Shown here in pieces: positions 51,140-63,396 of a DNA stretch of 64,000 nt. Source of the stretch: Chamaecrista fasciculata (lineage: Eukaryota; Streptophyta; Magnoliopsida; Fabales; Fabaceae); assembly GCA_003254925.1 (NCBI GenBank), contig QANZ01016493.1, positions 62,001 to 126,000 on the forward strand, read 5' to 3'. The notes beneath the pieces were generated by a model. The model searched no databases, was not told the DNA's origin, and saw only the letters and a program-made list of their open reading frames with translations. Within the stretch, counting starts at the first letter, position 1; each line of letters starts with the position of its first letter. Made by a program: the position numbers and the translations under genes.

Positions 51140-51500
51140 GTGCATGAAGTTAAGAAGCATGAACACTTCATTTTGAGAGCGTGTCTCTGTGTCAGACACG
51201 TGTCCGTGTCCGATACCCGTACGACACCCACACGACACATATTCATAAGTTTTAGAAAATAAAATCAATTTTTTGTAATTTTAACATGACAAATAATATA
51301 AAATAATAACATATATGACATATATTATGAATAGATATTATAATTTTTAAAGTTTTCATCAAAATTTATGAATTTTTAATTATTTATATATATAAATATA
51401 TGCCATGTCGTGTCATGTAACTTTAACAATTTGACGTGTCAGTGCATCCATGTCCGTGTCGTGTCCCGTGTCCGTGTCAGTGTCCATGCTTCATAAGCCT
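51140..51500. mobile_element. TIR element with GTGTCCGTGTC-rich ends
   Basis: The left end AGAAGCATGAACACT pairs with the right end AGTGTCCATGCTTCA. Both sides hold GTGTC/GACAC repeats: ACACGTGTCCGTGTCCGATA on the left, and TGTCCGTGTCGTGTCCCGTG on the right. About 360 bp, AT-rich core, no coding frame; superfamily not clear. Confidence 0.55.
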
Positions 51501-53060
51501 GAAGGGATGTAAAAGAGTGACTATTTGTCTAGTGTATATTCATTGCTTGCTTTTGTTTCTAAAATATTTATGACATAGTTTTTTTGTGAAATAAATAAAT
51601 GTGAAGTATATTCAGATTTTAAAATGTATTTGTATAATTTAGACATTTCTCTTTTANGGAAACCATCTAATTTTTTTCCTAAGTTGTTGACTAAAATCTA
51701 AAAAATTTAATTTACACAATCTTTCTCCATCTCTAATTTATCCAAAAACTTCTCATGAGTTGCTCCTTTTCTTCTTCTTTCCTTTTTCTCTTTTGGTCAA
51801 CGGCTACATACTCTTAGTCTCTTACCTTCAGTTGCTTCTCATTGGTGGAGGCCACTTCATCATGACCATCTAGTTGTCGAATCCTACGTGGCTCTTTATT
51901 ACTGGTCAGTCCCACCAAAAGGTACGCGAGATATCGCCAAAGGAAACCCCAAATGGGTATATGCGAACCAAAATTCCGAAATCGAAAACACGAGATATAT
52001 AAAAAGAGATGTCATTTAGCTATTTAAGACTCACTGAAAAATTAAAAAGCGCATAAACCCTAGCTCGATAATATCGCGATAAATAATCAAATTTCCCTAA
52101 TCTGCGGCCTCCGTTTTTCTCTCCGTCGAGAAGACCAATCTCTCCTTCTCTCTCTCTACTGTAAGTTCCAAATTTATCGCCATCACTTTCTTTCCTTAAT
52201 CATTTCAGCTCTCCGCATTTTCTACTGCTTAAATGTATATATGTGTGTGTATATATATATATATATTTATTTTTTCTTATGCAAGTGCTGAAACATTCCA
52301 AATTCCAGTGTGTTTAATTTTGGGTAGTCTTCTCTGTTTGGTTCTCTGTTTAATTCGGTCGAAAGATTGGAGAGGTTATGAGAATACAATACGAGGGAAA
52401 TTGGGAAGAAGAGAGTGGTAGACTTACTTAGTTATTTCCTTGGGGAAGGGATATTATTTTGTTTCACTAAAAGATTAATACTTGGACTCTGAAACAATCC
52501 TCACTGAGATTATAGTATTACGCTGCAAGTCAGCTTCTATGTAACTATGATAATTCCATATTTTGCTATTCTGTTTTATATAGCACCATCCCCATGAAGA
52601 CAAGATGATGCTCCTAAAAGAGAAAGAAATAGCTCCAAAAGGATTTCTTCTTTCAGAGATTCTGGGAATGAAATGTAAATGCTCCTATTTCCCCATCATT
52701 CAACAAAGATATAAACTTTCATTATATTCATTAAAAGAGATGTTAGTTAATTCAGCTGGTGACGTCTTTTGACATTATCCCAGAGCGTCAGGTCCTAAAT
52801 TCACAAAGTGGGTGGTTCCAAGGGAGAATGTTATGTAATCTGTAGCCTATATATCTAGACTCTAGTGGATCACGAGGGGAATTAAAGAGAAATATATTCT
52901 CGAAATTAAAATGCTAAGTTAATCTGTTCCATCTTCCATGGTACTTGAATGGTATTCTTTTTCATTTTTGTCCAAATTGCCCTTGTTTACCATGATTCTT
53001 GTTATCTGTGTCATTTTAGGAAGATTTTTATTTCCTTATCTGGTTTGCTCTTTCTTATAG
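51501..53060 (+). other. 5' leader region of the hAT-derived gene
   Basis: A CT-rich stretch with AAACCCTAG at 52056-52064 ends in a strong donor (ACT|GTAAGT at 52161), fitting a first non-coding exon near 52040-52160. Further leader exons before 53061 are possible. The rest is AT-rich with an (AT)n run near 52245. Confidence 0.45.
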
Positions 53061-53097
53061 GTTGTCATTACTGCTGCAGAAGAGTTATTGCACCCTA

Positions 53098-56000
53098 AGT
53101 AAGTTAAAGCTTATTTCCTATATATCATTATATCTATCTTTTAGAGTGTAATGGATGAAGAGACATTATTTACTGTCCTAGTATTAAGTGAATACCCCAA
53201 TGACTGCATCAACTATTGGATTATTTTCTGGCCAAAAAAACTATTGGATTATTTTCTCTTATAGTCTATCAATAACTTAGTCAATGCTTTTAACGTCTTT
53301 CTTTTTGGGTATGGATTTAAGATATCAATTTCATGTTTCCGTGTAATTTTTTGACCGACCTAATTTGAGTTGAATATTTTGTCAACCTGATCTATGATTA
53401 TTTTTATGACAAAAAATTAAGAGAATGTAAGAAATTTTATCATATAATACATTGACAGTATTTTGTTAATTGGTAGTGGTTCGAGAAAAAGATGTTTGTT
53501 GGGAATATGCAGAGAAATTAGATGGAAACAAGGTAAGATGCAAATTTTGCCAAAGGATTCTTAACGGTGGCATCAGTAGACTGAAGCACCATCTATCTCG
53601 ACTTCCAAGTAAAGGAGTAAATCCTTGTAGCAAGGTCAGAGATGATGTTACAGACAGAGTAAGGACAATAATTGCATCAAAGGAAGATATCAAGGAAAAC
53701 TCTAGTGTGAACAAGCAAAAGCTACCGGACGTTAAGTCTCCTGGTACTGTCTCTGCAACTAAAGCTCTTCTATCTATAGAAGCAGCATCACCTGTTATGA
53801 AGGGCTTCCTTTCTGTCACTCCTATGACTCCTCCCTCTGCAAACCACCGTGAAAATGCAGAGAGAAACATAGCACTCTTCTTTTTTGAGAATAAGCTAGA
53901 CTTCAGTGTTGCACGGTCTTCATCATATCAGCTTATGATTGATGCCATTGGAAAATGTGGTCCTGGATTTACGGGTCCATCGGCAGAAATGCTGAAGACA
54001 ACATGGTTGGAAAGGATAAAGTCAGAGATGGGATTACAGTCGAAAGATGTTGAGAAAGAGTGGGCTACCACAGGTTGTACCATTATTGCTGACACATGGA
54101 CTGACAATAAATCAAGAGCCTTAATCAATTTCTTAGTCTCATCACCATCCAGAACATTTTTCCACAAATCTGTTGATGCATCTGCATATTTTAAAAACAC
54201 AAAATGCCTTGCTGAACTTTTTGATTCTGTTATTCAAGAGTTTGGCCTTGAAAATGTTGTGCAAATTATCATGGATAGCAGTTTTAACTACACTGGTATT
54301 GCTAATCATATTGTGCAGAACTATGGATCTATATTTGTTTCTCCTTGTGCTTCCCAATGTTTAAACCTCATTTTGGAGGAGTTCTCAAGGGTAGATTGGG
54401 TGAGCAGATGCATTTTACAAGCACAAACCATATCAAAGTTCATATACAATAATGCATTGTTGCTTGATCTGATGAAGAAGTTCACAGGGGGGCAGGAACT
54501 TATCAGGACTGGCATCACAAAATCAATATCCACCTTCCTGTCATTACAGTCTATGTTAAAGCAAAAAACAAAATTGAAACATATGTTTCACAGTCCAGAA
54601 TATGCCGCATATGCAAATAAACCACACAGTATTTCTTGCATTGAAATCGCTGAAGATGGTGATTTCTGGAGGACAGTGGAAGAGTGTGTGGCCATCTCTG
54701 AGCCTTTACTGAAAGTGTTGAGGGAAGTTTCTGATGGAAAACCAACCGTAGGTTTCATATATGAACTAATGACAAGAGCCAAGGAATCAATTAGGACATA
54801 CTACATAATGGACGAGAACAAGTGCAAGACATTCTTAGGTATTGTAGATAAGAAGTGGCGGGACCAACTCCATTCCCCTCTACATGCAGCTGCAGCATTT
54901 TTGAACCCCAGTATTCAGTATAATCCTGAAATAAAATTTCTTTCATCAATAAAAGAAGACTTTTACAAGGTTTTGGAGAAACTACTTCCTCTACCTGACA
55001 TGAGGCGTGATATCACCAATCAGATCTATACCTTTACTAAGGCTCATGGGATGTTTGGTTGTAGCCTAGCAAAGGAGGCAAGAACTACAGTTGCACCATG
55101 TAAGTATGAAATTGTATTTATTCACCATGTCTCATAGGCCCTATTTTATCAGCTGATTGTTTCAAACCTGTAGAGAATTTCATAAATCTTTGGGACAAAT
55201 TCCACCGTGGTCTTAAGTATATAGAAAACAAACTATTTACTGTGAAGCACAGGGATCCCTTATTCAAAAGCTTGTTTGAGGTTGTATTCTCTACAGATTT
55301 TGATTCCATTATTTTCATGGATCATATTCAACTAGGACTGTGATTCATTAAATCATTGATAGAACGCACAAGAAAATTAAATTGCTTCATACCAAAGTAG
55401 ATATGTTATGGCATCTTTATCTACCACAACTTGCACATGGCTAATTGCGCTTTTTTTTAGGATAAATTACACTTTGGTACCCTAAGATATGGACCGATTC
55501 CACTTTGGTACTTTGTTCTTTCAAAAGTGACATTTCAGTAGCTGTTCTATTCGTTATTAGCAGTTTGGTACCCAAAACTATTTTTCCGTTACTTTTTTAC
55601 AGAAAAAAAACATCCTCTGCCTTCAAGTACATACTGAATCATGTATTTTGGAGGCTGAATGATGAAATCTGAATTTAGGATTGTGGATAGAACAAGGTAC
55701 CAAAGTGGAACCGGTTCATATCTTAGGGTACCAAAGTGTAATTTACCATTTTTTATCCTTCAAACTTGCAATAATCATGCTGTACAGTAAGCAAGTTGAT
55801 TTGCCAGTCTCTTGTTTACATTGTATTGGATACAATAATAGATTGCTTTATTTGATTGTTATATCAGCAAACCTATCAATACCACTGTATTATCAGCAAA
55901 CTCATTGCTTATTCATTGCAGGGCTTTGGTGGGAACATTACGGTGACTCTGCCCCTGGGTTGCAACGAGTTGCCATTAGAATATTAAGTCAAGTTTGTAG

Positions 56001-56328
56001 CACCTTCTCTTTTCAGCGGCATTGGAGTACATTCCAGCAAATTCACTCTGAGAAACGAAACAAGATTGATAGAGAAACACTGAATGACCTTGTGTACATA
56101 AACTACAACCTCAAACTGTGTAGACAAATGAAAGCCAAGTCTTTAGAAACTGATCCCCTTCAGTGTGATGATATTGATATGACTTCTGAGTGGGTGGAGG
56201 AGAGTGAAAATGCGTGTCCGAATCAGTGGCTCGATCGATTTGGTCCTGCCTTGGATGGGAGTGATCTGAATACCAGACAGTTTAGTTCTGCTATGTTTGG
56301 CGCAAATGATCCCATATTCGGATTGTAA
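53098..56328 (+). CDS. hAT-transposase-derived BED zinc-finger protein (DUF659, hAT dimerisation), likely domesticated
   Basis: The coding part is A at 53098 (end of a 5' exon 53061-53098), 53477-55099 and 55922-56328, giving 676 residues. There is no ATG at the start of the long exon: TGGTTCGAG follows the acceptor, and the preceding exon ends in A, so the start codon appears split by the intron (A|TG). The N-terminus MVREKDVCWEYAEKLDGNKV fits related plant genes. Domains in order: BED-like zinc finger (Cys22, Cys25, His39, Cys51), DUF659 with ADTWTD (Asp206, Asp209) and IIMDSS (Asp267), CASQCLNLILEE, and a hAT C-terminal region LWWEHYGDSAPGLQRVAIRI. No terminal inverted repeats surround it and the frame is intact, so a host function in DNA binding is likely. 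The second intron holds a MITE. Confidence 0.88.
53211..53257 (+). repeat. Micro-insertion: GGCC plus A-tail, 19-bp duplication
   Basis: AACTATTGGATTATTTTCT is perfectly repeated around only nine bases, GGCCAAAAA (53230-53238). It lies in the intron that splits the start codon of the hAT-derived gene. Confidence 0.85.
55460..55747. mobile_element. Foldback MITE, GGATAAATTACACTTTGG family, copy 5, in an intron
   Basis: GGATAAATTACACTTTGGTA to the complement of TACCAAAGTGTAATTTACC; 288 bp. Flanks TTTTTTTA and ATTTTTTA suggest a duplication of about 8 bp. It lies in the second intron of the hAT-derived gene. Confidence 0.75.
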
Positions 56329-56505
56329 TTGTGTATTCCCTTCAGGTTAAAGTGTAAACTGAGGCATATATTGTTCCTTCACGGGTATATAGATTTCTAT
56401 GTACATTAAAATGGTAATGATATAAATTGTATAAGTTGGTTGTCACAGACCAGGTTGCTTCATCATGTATTCATGTGGTAGCAACCGGTTTTACGTTCTA
56501 ATATT

Positions 56506-56547
56506 CATGAATCTGTATTTTTTTTGGCCAGACATGAATCTGTATTT
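56506..56547 (-). repeat. Micro-insertion: TCTGGCC plus A-tail (minus strand), 15-bp duplication
   Basis: CATGAATCTGTATTT is perfectly repeated around TTTTTGGCCAGA (56521-56532), in the 3' flank of the hAT-derived gene. Confidence 0.8.
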
Positions 56548-56863
56548 AGAGAAGGTTTAAGGTATAGCCATTTTGTAAATGTTTGAATATATCTCATTGT
56601 TTTCTTTGACTCAAATTCCGTCCTTGTTTTTCTCTTTTTACCAAAGTAGCTTTTTCCAATTTCCTTGTAGTTTTTCATTCATCTAGTTATTTTTGGAATA
56701 ATTATTATGTGTTAAAAATGGCATCATAATACCACCTGGAAATTAGGTGAAACGGAAATAGTGTCTTTATGATATATATATATATTCAAATTATATTGTC
56801 AGAATTTTTGTATATGCATTTCTCCTTAACTAACAGTAACAGATTCAAACACTATTGATAATA

Positions 56864-57400
56864 GGTGAAAGAGTCATTTTGGTCCTAAATGTATGCTCTA
56901 ATGTTCATTTTGGTCCATTATGTTTCAAAATGTTCAAATTGGTCCTAAATGTTTGCAAAATGTTTATTTTTGTCCCAAACTATTGAATATGGCTCGTTTC
57001 AATTTCAAACATGACGAATTTAGATCTACACATTTTTTCTCATAAAGTACTTTCTCTATCCAGTTGAAGCCGTCAGCAAACGAGGTCAAATGGGTCCTAA
57101 AAGTAGATCGCTCGTTTCATGGTCAAACAAGCAAAGTTGATCATATCTCTCTCATTCCAAATTCGAATATGACGAATTTAGAGCTATGGATTCCTCTTAA
57201 CAAGTTATTTGAACTTGAAATGAGAGACGAGAAAAATATGACCAAATTTAATATTTGAGACCAAAATGAAACATTTTACCAACATTTAGAGCCAAAATGA
57301 ATCATTTTGTCAACATTTAGGACCAATTTGAATATTTTGAAACATAATGGACCAAAATGAACATTAGGACATACATTTAAGACCAAAATACCCTTTGGCC
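56864..57400. mobile_element. Foldback MITE, GGTGAAAGAGTCATTTTGGT family, perfect 9-bp duplication
   Basis: 537-bp palindrome from GGTGAAAGAGTCATTTTGGT to the complement of GACCAAAATACCCTTTGGCC. TTGATAATA is duplicated exactly (56855-56863, 57401-57409), the size left by Mutator-like transposases. It ends about 20-80 bp before the first recognisable codons of the UBA gene. Confidence 0.85.
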
Positions 57401-57429
57401 TTGATAATATAACTGAATATATTGCCGAC

Positions 57430-60217
57430 GTGGCATTGCTGAGATTACCCGCTTACTCTTTCTTACTTCTTCTTGTACCAAGATTTTGCGTCGCTTCAAC
57501 GCCCTACAACGCACAAATCCCGACGTCACCGTCGCAACCGTCATCGTCGCCGGCGTCTCACCAAATGCACGGCTCACCGATGTACCCTAAGATCGGTCAT
57601 CACGGTCACACCGCCGGCGTTGCTCCGGTCGGCCGTTCGTCGCCGCATCAGCAGACTTCTGCTCAGTCCGCATCTTGTATTTTTCTTCATCTCCCTGCTT
57701 CAAACTAATCATTTCCTTAAAATTTTCAGAATGACGAAAACAAAATTGCTTAAACATAATATCGGTAGTTCGGAATCTCGTGAGAAATAAAGTTAGGGCT
57801 TGGTTGTTGCTAGAGTAACTCATTTGGTTGAATCAAATAGATAAAAGTTTTATATCTCTTGTAATTTGTGAGAAAACTTCATTCACTGCTGTTCCGCATT
57901 GAAATTGATTTCTTCGACGCGTTTTTCTCATTGATTTGCAGCAGGATTGGGTATTAACGTCGCTTTAAAGCCAGAATATAGGATTACTGCGCTGGTAAGA
58001 ATTAATTCGATTGTTTCTGGTGTTCATTTGAGCTGAGATATATAGTATCTATGGAGATAAAAGAAGAAATACTATTTATTTTTTTATTACAATCTTGACT
58101 TCTCAGTTCTCACAAAACATTGCTGCTCAGTACTCAGAACTTATGCATGACTGCTCGTTATTTAAGAGAGATATTAAGCTTTCTTTTGCTAGTTAATGAC
58201 AGTTTAATGCTTGTTATTCTCGTTCATAGTTTTCATGGTTCACAACCTGACAAGCACTTTCCTCCTTTTCTTTTAGAAAATTTCTGGATGTTGCAGTATG
58301 CACTATCCCAGTATTTCTGTTGAGGCTTCAGTTACAGGACTGAGTTGAGTGAACACTTTAGATGATAGTCTTCATTTACTGACCCAATTTTGGAAATCTC
58401 AAATCTACAGCTTCTTCAATCGTCTCACTTCAACTGGACCTATTATAGGCAATGGATAGATTCTTTTAGAATTGATTTTTATTTGGTTTTTGAACCTTTT
58501 GCTATCTTGGGGAAGGGTTGCAGAAGTCATTCCCTTTCTACCTTAAAAACTATATATTATTAGTTTTAGTATTTCATAAACCTGTGAAGATAGCCGTATG
58601 AGATGTATCTTGCAAAAATTATGTGGTTGTATATATACTTGTTAAATATTAACCCACTGTGGCTTGTTGACATTTTACCTTTATCAGTTTATATGTTGCT
58701 TAAATTTCTTATTGAGGTTATTCCTCTTGCCAAGTGTGTGAAAATAACTGAGGTTATGCATCGTTGTCTTGGAGATAACTTTTCAGTTAATATGGGTTTT
58801 AAGGCTTTTGTAAATTCAATTTATAGCCTCATCTACCACTGAATGCTGGAGATATTCGACGAAGCAGCTTCCAGTTTGATTTTGAATTAGAGAGAAAAGT
58901 TTTGGCAGAAGCTGAGAAGGAAAGCCCGAATTGGACCAGATTTGTGACGGAAAATCGTCCAACTAAAAGTGGTGAATCAACATCACCGGTGGTATGTTCC
59001 AATATATGTTATTGTATCCTGTGTTCAGTGTTCACCATGGATTTTGAATTTCAAATTGATTTTACTTTGAAGCATGAAAACGCTAGAATATTATTCACTG
59101 TTTCTTAGTTTGGTAGATGTTATTTCTGTATATTGATAAATCTTTGCTGCTTTATATCTGAAAATTTCTTGGCAATTATAATTTTTGAATATAGCATCCA
59201 TTTATCTGAAATGAACATCATTTTCTTGTAGGCTCCTGTTTCAAACCCTATTGTGAGCAAATATATTGCCTCAGGGCTCAGCCGAGAAGCTGTTCCCATT
59301 GCTGTTGCTAATTATGGTGATAATCCAACCAAGGTATGTGCTTGATCCTGGCATCTCTTTTTGGACATTTTCAAATAGTAGTATGATCAAATTTTCTAAA
59401 CAATAGTGTATTTCAAGTATCTTTCTCTCTTCATTAACTTTGCAGATTGAAATATTGTATTGTACATATAGCATAACTTAAATGGTTCTTCGCTTGATAT
59501 CAAATTGTTTTCCTTTAAAATATAATTGTGAACTAATTGGTTTCAAGTGCAATTTTCATGCATCAAGCTATACTTCGTTCAAGAATAATTATAAGTTGTC
59601 AAATGCCGGTTTGAAAATTCTACACTGTATATTTCCAGTTTAATCATCATCTTCTTCTGACCACCGTCCCTCTCTTCTGGGAGGGGGGAGGGGGTGAGTG
59701 GAGAGTGGGAGCATCTATGATCAATGGCAGTCTGTGGAGTTTAATGAGTGTTTTGAATGATAATTGATAAACGTCAGTATTCTGATGAGAATCTTGAATA
59801 ACATTTTGAATCCTTAATTGTAGACTTAAGATGACTCAGATGGTAGCTCCCTTGAGACTATGGTTACACAGTAAGCTTAATCAGCCTTAAGTGAACTTTT
59901 TAGTCGTTAAGTATATAGCTTCCTCCAAAAATTAAGAAAGGTGACTATGATAGTCACTTAAAAATTGTATCTTCCCACTTCTATTTCCTCTTTGTGATGC
60001 AGAAGGGGAATATGTTTAGTATAGCTATCTTTGCTATTTTAATTGTTTTGCTAGCGTAATGAATGCTTTTTCTAACATGAAGGTTCAGGAATTTGTCAAT
60101 GGCTTCACCCTTCTGCGCGAAATGGGATTTTCATCTAGCGCCGTAGCTGATGCCTTGGTTTTGCATGACAATAATACGGACAAGGCATTGGCACATTTCC
60201 TTAGCAGCTCATCCTGA
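57430..60217 (+). CDS. UBA-domain protein (At5g53330-like), start codon unclear
   Basis: Exons (57430)-57676, 57942-57994, 58827-58991, 59232-59333 and 60083-60217 join in frame; 233 codons are open from 57430. Conserved parts are TPYNAQIP, SPMYPKIGHHGH, LGINVALKPEYRI, GDIRRSSFQFDFELERKVLA, SNPIVSKYIASGLSREAVPI and a C-terminal UBA domain (VQEFVNGFTLLREMGFSSSA, ALVLHDNNTDKALAHFL) of the three-helix type that binds ubiquitin. The family normally opens with an M-D/E-Y-D-like peptide just before this exon's conserved start. Here the frame has no ATG until 57565 (codon 46), and a Mutator-like MITE ends at 57400. Either a small upstream exon supplies the ATG (a pyrimidine-rich tract and AG precede 57484), or the 5' end was damaged. 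Function beyond ubiquitin binding is not known to me. Confidence 0.85.
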
Positions 60218-60770
60218 TAATCCTGGAACATTTTTGTTGTAGTTTTCATTTAATTGATAGATAATTGATTGGTGTTTTTGTGCTATGATGATAAATAACA
60301 GTCATATGTAAAAAAAGAGAATAATCTGTTAATTGTCTATAAGGCGGCTGCCCTATTTCGAGATTACAAAGATGGGGTGTTCCACTGTTCCTAGAACAAA
60401 AAGTAGATCAAATTATGAGCCTTTTAGAACGTTTTTATATTTGGCTGGGCTTTAAGCCTTCTATTGAAGTTTACATAGCAATTGTAAGATCATTTCCTTA
60501 TTCTTGTGAAGAGAGAACAATTAGAGTAAACATATAAGTTTGTTTTTAAACAATAATCAAGTTGACAAGTGAAAGAAAATACAGATTTTAATCTCTAATA
60601 TTTATGAAACTAGTATACTTTAATCTTTTTGTTGCTCAACCAGAAATTAAAATGTCTTTAAGACAATCCAGGCATCAGTGTATAAAATAAATATTTAAAA
60701 AATTGAAAAACTAAATACGAAGACAAAATTCACTTGTACTAGATGAAAAATGAAAAATGTTGATTTTAAA
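60218..60770. other. UBA gene 3' flank
   Basis: Probable 3' UTR and AT-rich spacer; no other gene or repeat recognised. Confidence 0.4.
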
Positions 60771-61187
60771 AGGTTAAATTACACTAAAATCCCCCCGGAG
60801 TTTTAGGTTATGGGCAGAAAGTACCTCTGAATTTCAAAACTTGACAGACAAACCTCTGAGGCTTCAACTATGCTCACTTAGACTTGAATTTTGAGGCTTC
60901 AACTATGCTCACTTAGACTTGAATTTTAAAACTTGATGGACAAACCCCCTGAGCTTTCAACTTTGTTCACTTAAGACTCTTGAGTTTTTTTTTTTTAAAA
61001 AAAAGTTATTTAAAGGTCTTAAGTGAGCAAAATTGAAAATTCAAAGCGTTTATCTGTCAAGTTTTAAAATTCAAGGGTTCTAAGTAAGTACCATTGAAAA
61101 TTCAAGGGGTCTTTCTATCAAATTTTAACTCAAGGGTATTTTCTGCCCTCAACTTAAAACACAGGGGTCTTGGTGCAATTTAGTTAA
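60771..61187. mobile_element. Foldback MITE, GGTTAAATTACACTAAAATC family, with a 35-bp tandem repeat in one arm
   Basis: GGTTAAATTACACTAAAATC and GGCAGAAAGTACCTCTGAAT on the left pair with complements ending GTGCAATTTAGTTAA on the right. In the left arm GAGGCTTCAACTATGCTCAC and the next 15 bases are duplicated head to tail (60858-60892, 60893-60927), which unbalances the palindrome. Confidence 0.65.
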
Positions 61188-61802
61188 TTTAAAATTATAA
61201 TGGAAGTATTTTTGTACTTCATAAGGCAAATGAACTGATGATATAGTGTGTTATTTTCTTTCTTGTTTATATTCACACATGGACAGTTCAGGCTTTTGAA
61301 ATCAAATATACTGGCATTTGGTCACTGACTCACTGCGTGTTGACTGTTGAGTAGTGAATTCTGACGACTGTTCACGTAATTGTGACACTGCCAACTTATC
61401 TGTGATTAAAAGATCACTTCGATGCTAACGGTCTCTTGCACTGCTATAAAGAATATAGAATATCAGCCAACACATCACTCATTTCAATATTTTGGTTAAA
61501 AATGTGCTGAGGTTCTGAGACCATCAATGAATGAAAGAACCACGGAAACCAACTCATCACTGGTAGAAAAAGCTAACTTCTACAAGTTCTATTTACTAGA
61601 GTGTATATCATGCCTTCAGTTACTAAAGTTCCCACCCTATAATCATCAGCTAACTATCTTCACTCAGTTTGTAATCAAAACAGCTTTCCAGGAGACCTCT
61701 CTAACAACTACTTCGTTAAAGGTCAACATCTGAGGAATATCAAACCTCCCAATCATCTCAGTACACATTGTCTTGAATTCCGCAAGGATGTACCGTATCT
61801 AT
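61188..61802. other. Spacer between UBA and HPGT genes
   Basis: Includes the likely 3' UTR of the minus-strand HPGT gene. A 68-codon + frame at 61527-61733 has no family features. Confidence 0.4.
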
Positions 61803-63396
61803 TCAAACACCCGCGCAAATTGCTCCTGAAAGTAAAATATTAGGTTCCAGGGAGAGAAGTCAGTAAGTAATTCTGAAATATTCAATAAAACCACCAAGCC
61901 ATAAGAGAGAAAGAGAGAGGAACCTGTCGACCAAGATGAGCAACAAAACCTCCCCTCATCAACGTGCTTCACATCAAGCCCAATAAACCAGGATCCAGCA
62001 CTAACATCGTCATGGGCGTAGCTACGAAGAATCGATCTGCCAACTCATGTAAAAAGTTCAGACTTGAAATGTATAAATAGTAGCTGATGCAACTAATGAA
62101 GAAAAGGAGAATGGATCTGACCTGTTAATTGATATGAATTTAGCCAGTGCTCGGGATATGACATACATCTCTCCTGATGCATGACGAAAATATCTGTTGG
62201 ACAGTAGATTAGCATCATTTTATAAGTTGATGGCATAAAATTATTTTTAAAACCTATAATCCATCAAAGATTTTAAGAGTTATGAACTAATGTTAAATTA
62301 CTGGCGGTTCAACTTACGATTTTTTGTCTCCAAATTTCCACCATTCAGGTTCATACCATTTGTGGTTCCTGTCATATTTCAGAAATAGTGATATGAGAAC
62401 CATAAAACACCCACCTCATTAATAATTGCACATTTCAAAAAGCAAGATTCACTAGGGCCTCACGGTTCTGAGAAAACTTCGCCTGATTTCATACACCCCA
62501 TGTAAAGACGAGGTTTGTCCAAATGAGTTGCAAGGGTAGCTCCTAAGGCATCTGCCACAGGAAGAAAAAAAAAAGTTAAATCACACAGAGACACCCTTAA
62601 TGGGATAAATCAATTGATGTGAAAGAACATCTCAGGAATTTGACTAAATAACGCAAAGAGGAGACATATTATCACAGTCAAGTATTATACATGGTTGTAG
62701 CTTCTGGAAAGATCAAAATGAAGAAGAATCAGTACAGGGGATATTAGGAGGCAGTTACTACTAGTGGCACTTCATTAATATGCATTTTTCAGCCTGAGGT
62801 GTTTTCTGTGTTAGATTATGCAAGCACAGGAAATGACCAATAATAAATGTTAGGAAATTGAAGTATGACCAAATAAGTCAATAACATATAGTAGCGCAAG
62901 GAATTACAACAGGATCTGGCCTCTTGAATGCATATCTACAAAGATATGAATCCAATGAATGATATCAAGGCTCTTTCTTGGAGATGGCCCAAACTGGTCT
63001 ACAAGAAAACAATACTGATTGCTACTCATTTCAAATGTTTAACCACTAATAATTAAACACAAGAAATGGTCGCATAAATAATGTTTTTCCGCATTAGAGT
63101 CAATTTCCAGATGCCTTAAATGATTTGGACATGGAGTCCTCTAACTAGGAGAGTGAATTCTAAAATAACCAGTAAAAATACTCTAAGTAAATACAAATCT
63201 TCACCTTAAGCATTAGAAAAGTCCCATTAGACTAATCGTTACTTCATTTAGTCGAAGAAAGTCAAAACTAACCAATATTTACATAAACATCATCGTTGAC
63301 TTTAGCATAAAACTCAGCTTCCCATTTTTCTGCAGCAAGAGCGAAGAACGATTTGGCCTTCTTTGGGAGGTCCTCATTTGCCTCCACATGATTATC
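61803..63396 (-). CDS. HPGT1: Hydroxyproline O-galactosyltransferase (HPGT, GT31), 3' six exons
   Basis: Minus-strand exons 63396-63273, 62551-62464, 62368-62318, 62193-62122, 62036-61924 and 61825-61803 join in frame to 156 residues ending GAICAGV. The sequence includes DLPKKAKSFFALAAEKWEAE, FYAKVNDDVYVNIDALGATL, MGCMKSGEVFSEPNHKWYEP, EWWKFGDK, RHASGEMYVISRALAKFISI and SYAHDDVSAGSWFIGLDVKH, the GT31 C-terminal half of plant HPGT proteins. These Golgi enzymes add the first galactose to hydroxyproline of arabinogalactan proteins. The DxD-like site reads NDD here. The N-terminal membrane anchor and the first half of the catalytic domain lie beyond base 64000 or in exons not visible in 63397-64000. 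I give HPGT1 because of the neighbours (UBA gene as At5g53330); HPGT2/3 cannot be excluded from sequence alone. Confidence 0.9.

Noticed and set aside
53470-53476. Start of the hAT-derived protein at the long frame's left edge
   Set aside because: The codon there is TTG and the bases before 53477 are the end of an intron; family sequence starts after the acceptor.
55100-55137. Termination of the hAT-derived protein at 55137
   Set aside because: A consensus donor at 55100 and an in-frame exon at 55922 continue the conserved hAT C-terminus; the extra codons are intron read-through.
55681-55921. Coding start at 55681 for the last hAT exon
   Set aside because: This part is MITE and intron sequence; the conserved sequence starts at 55922 after an acceptor.
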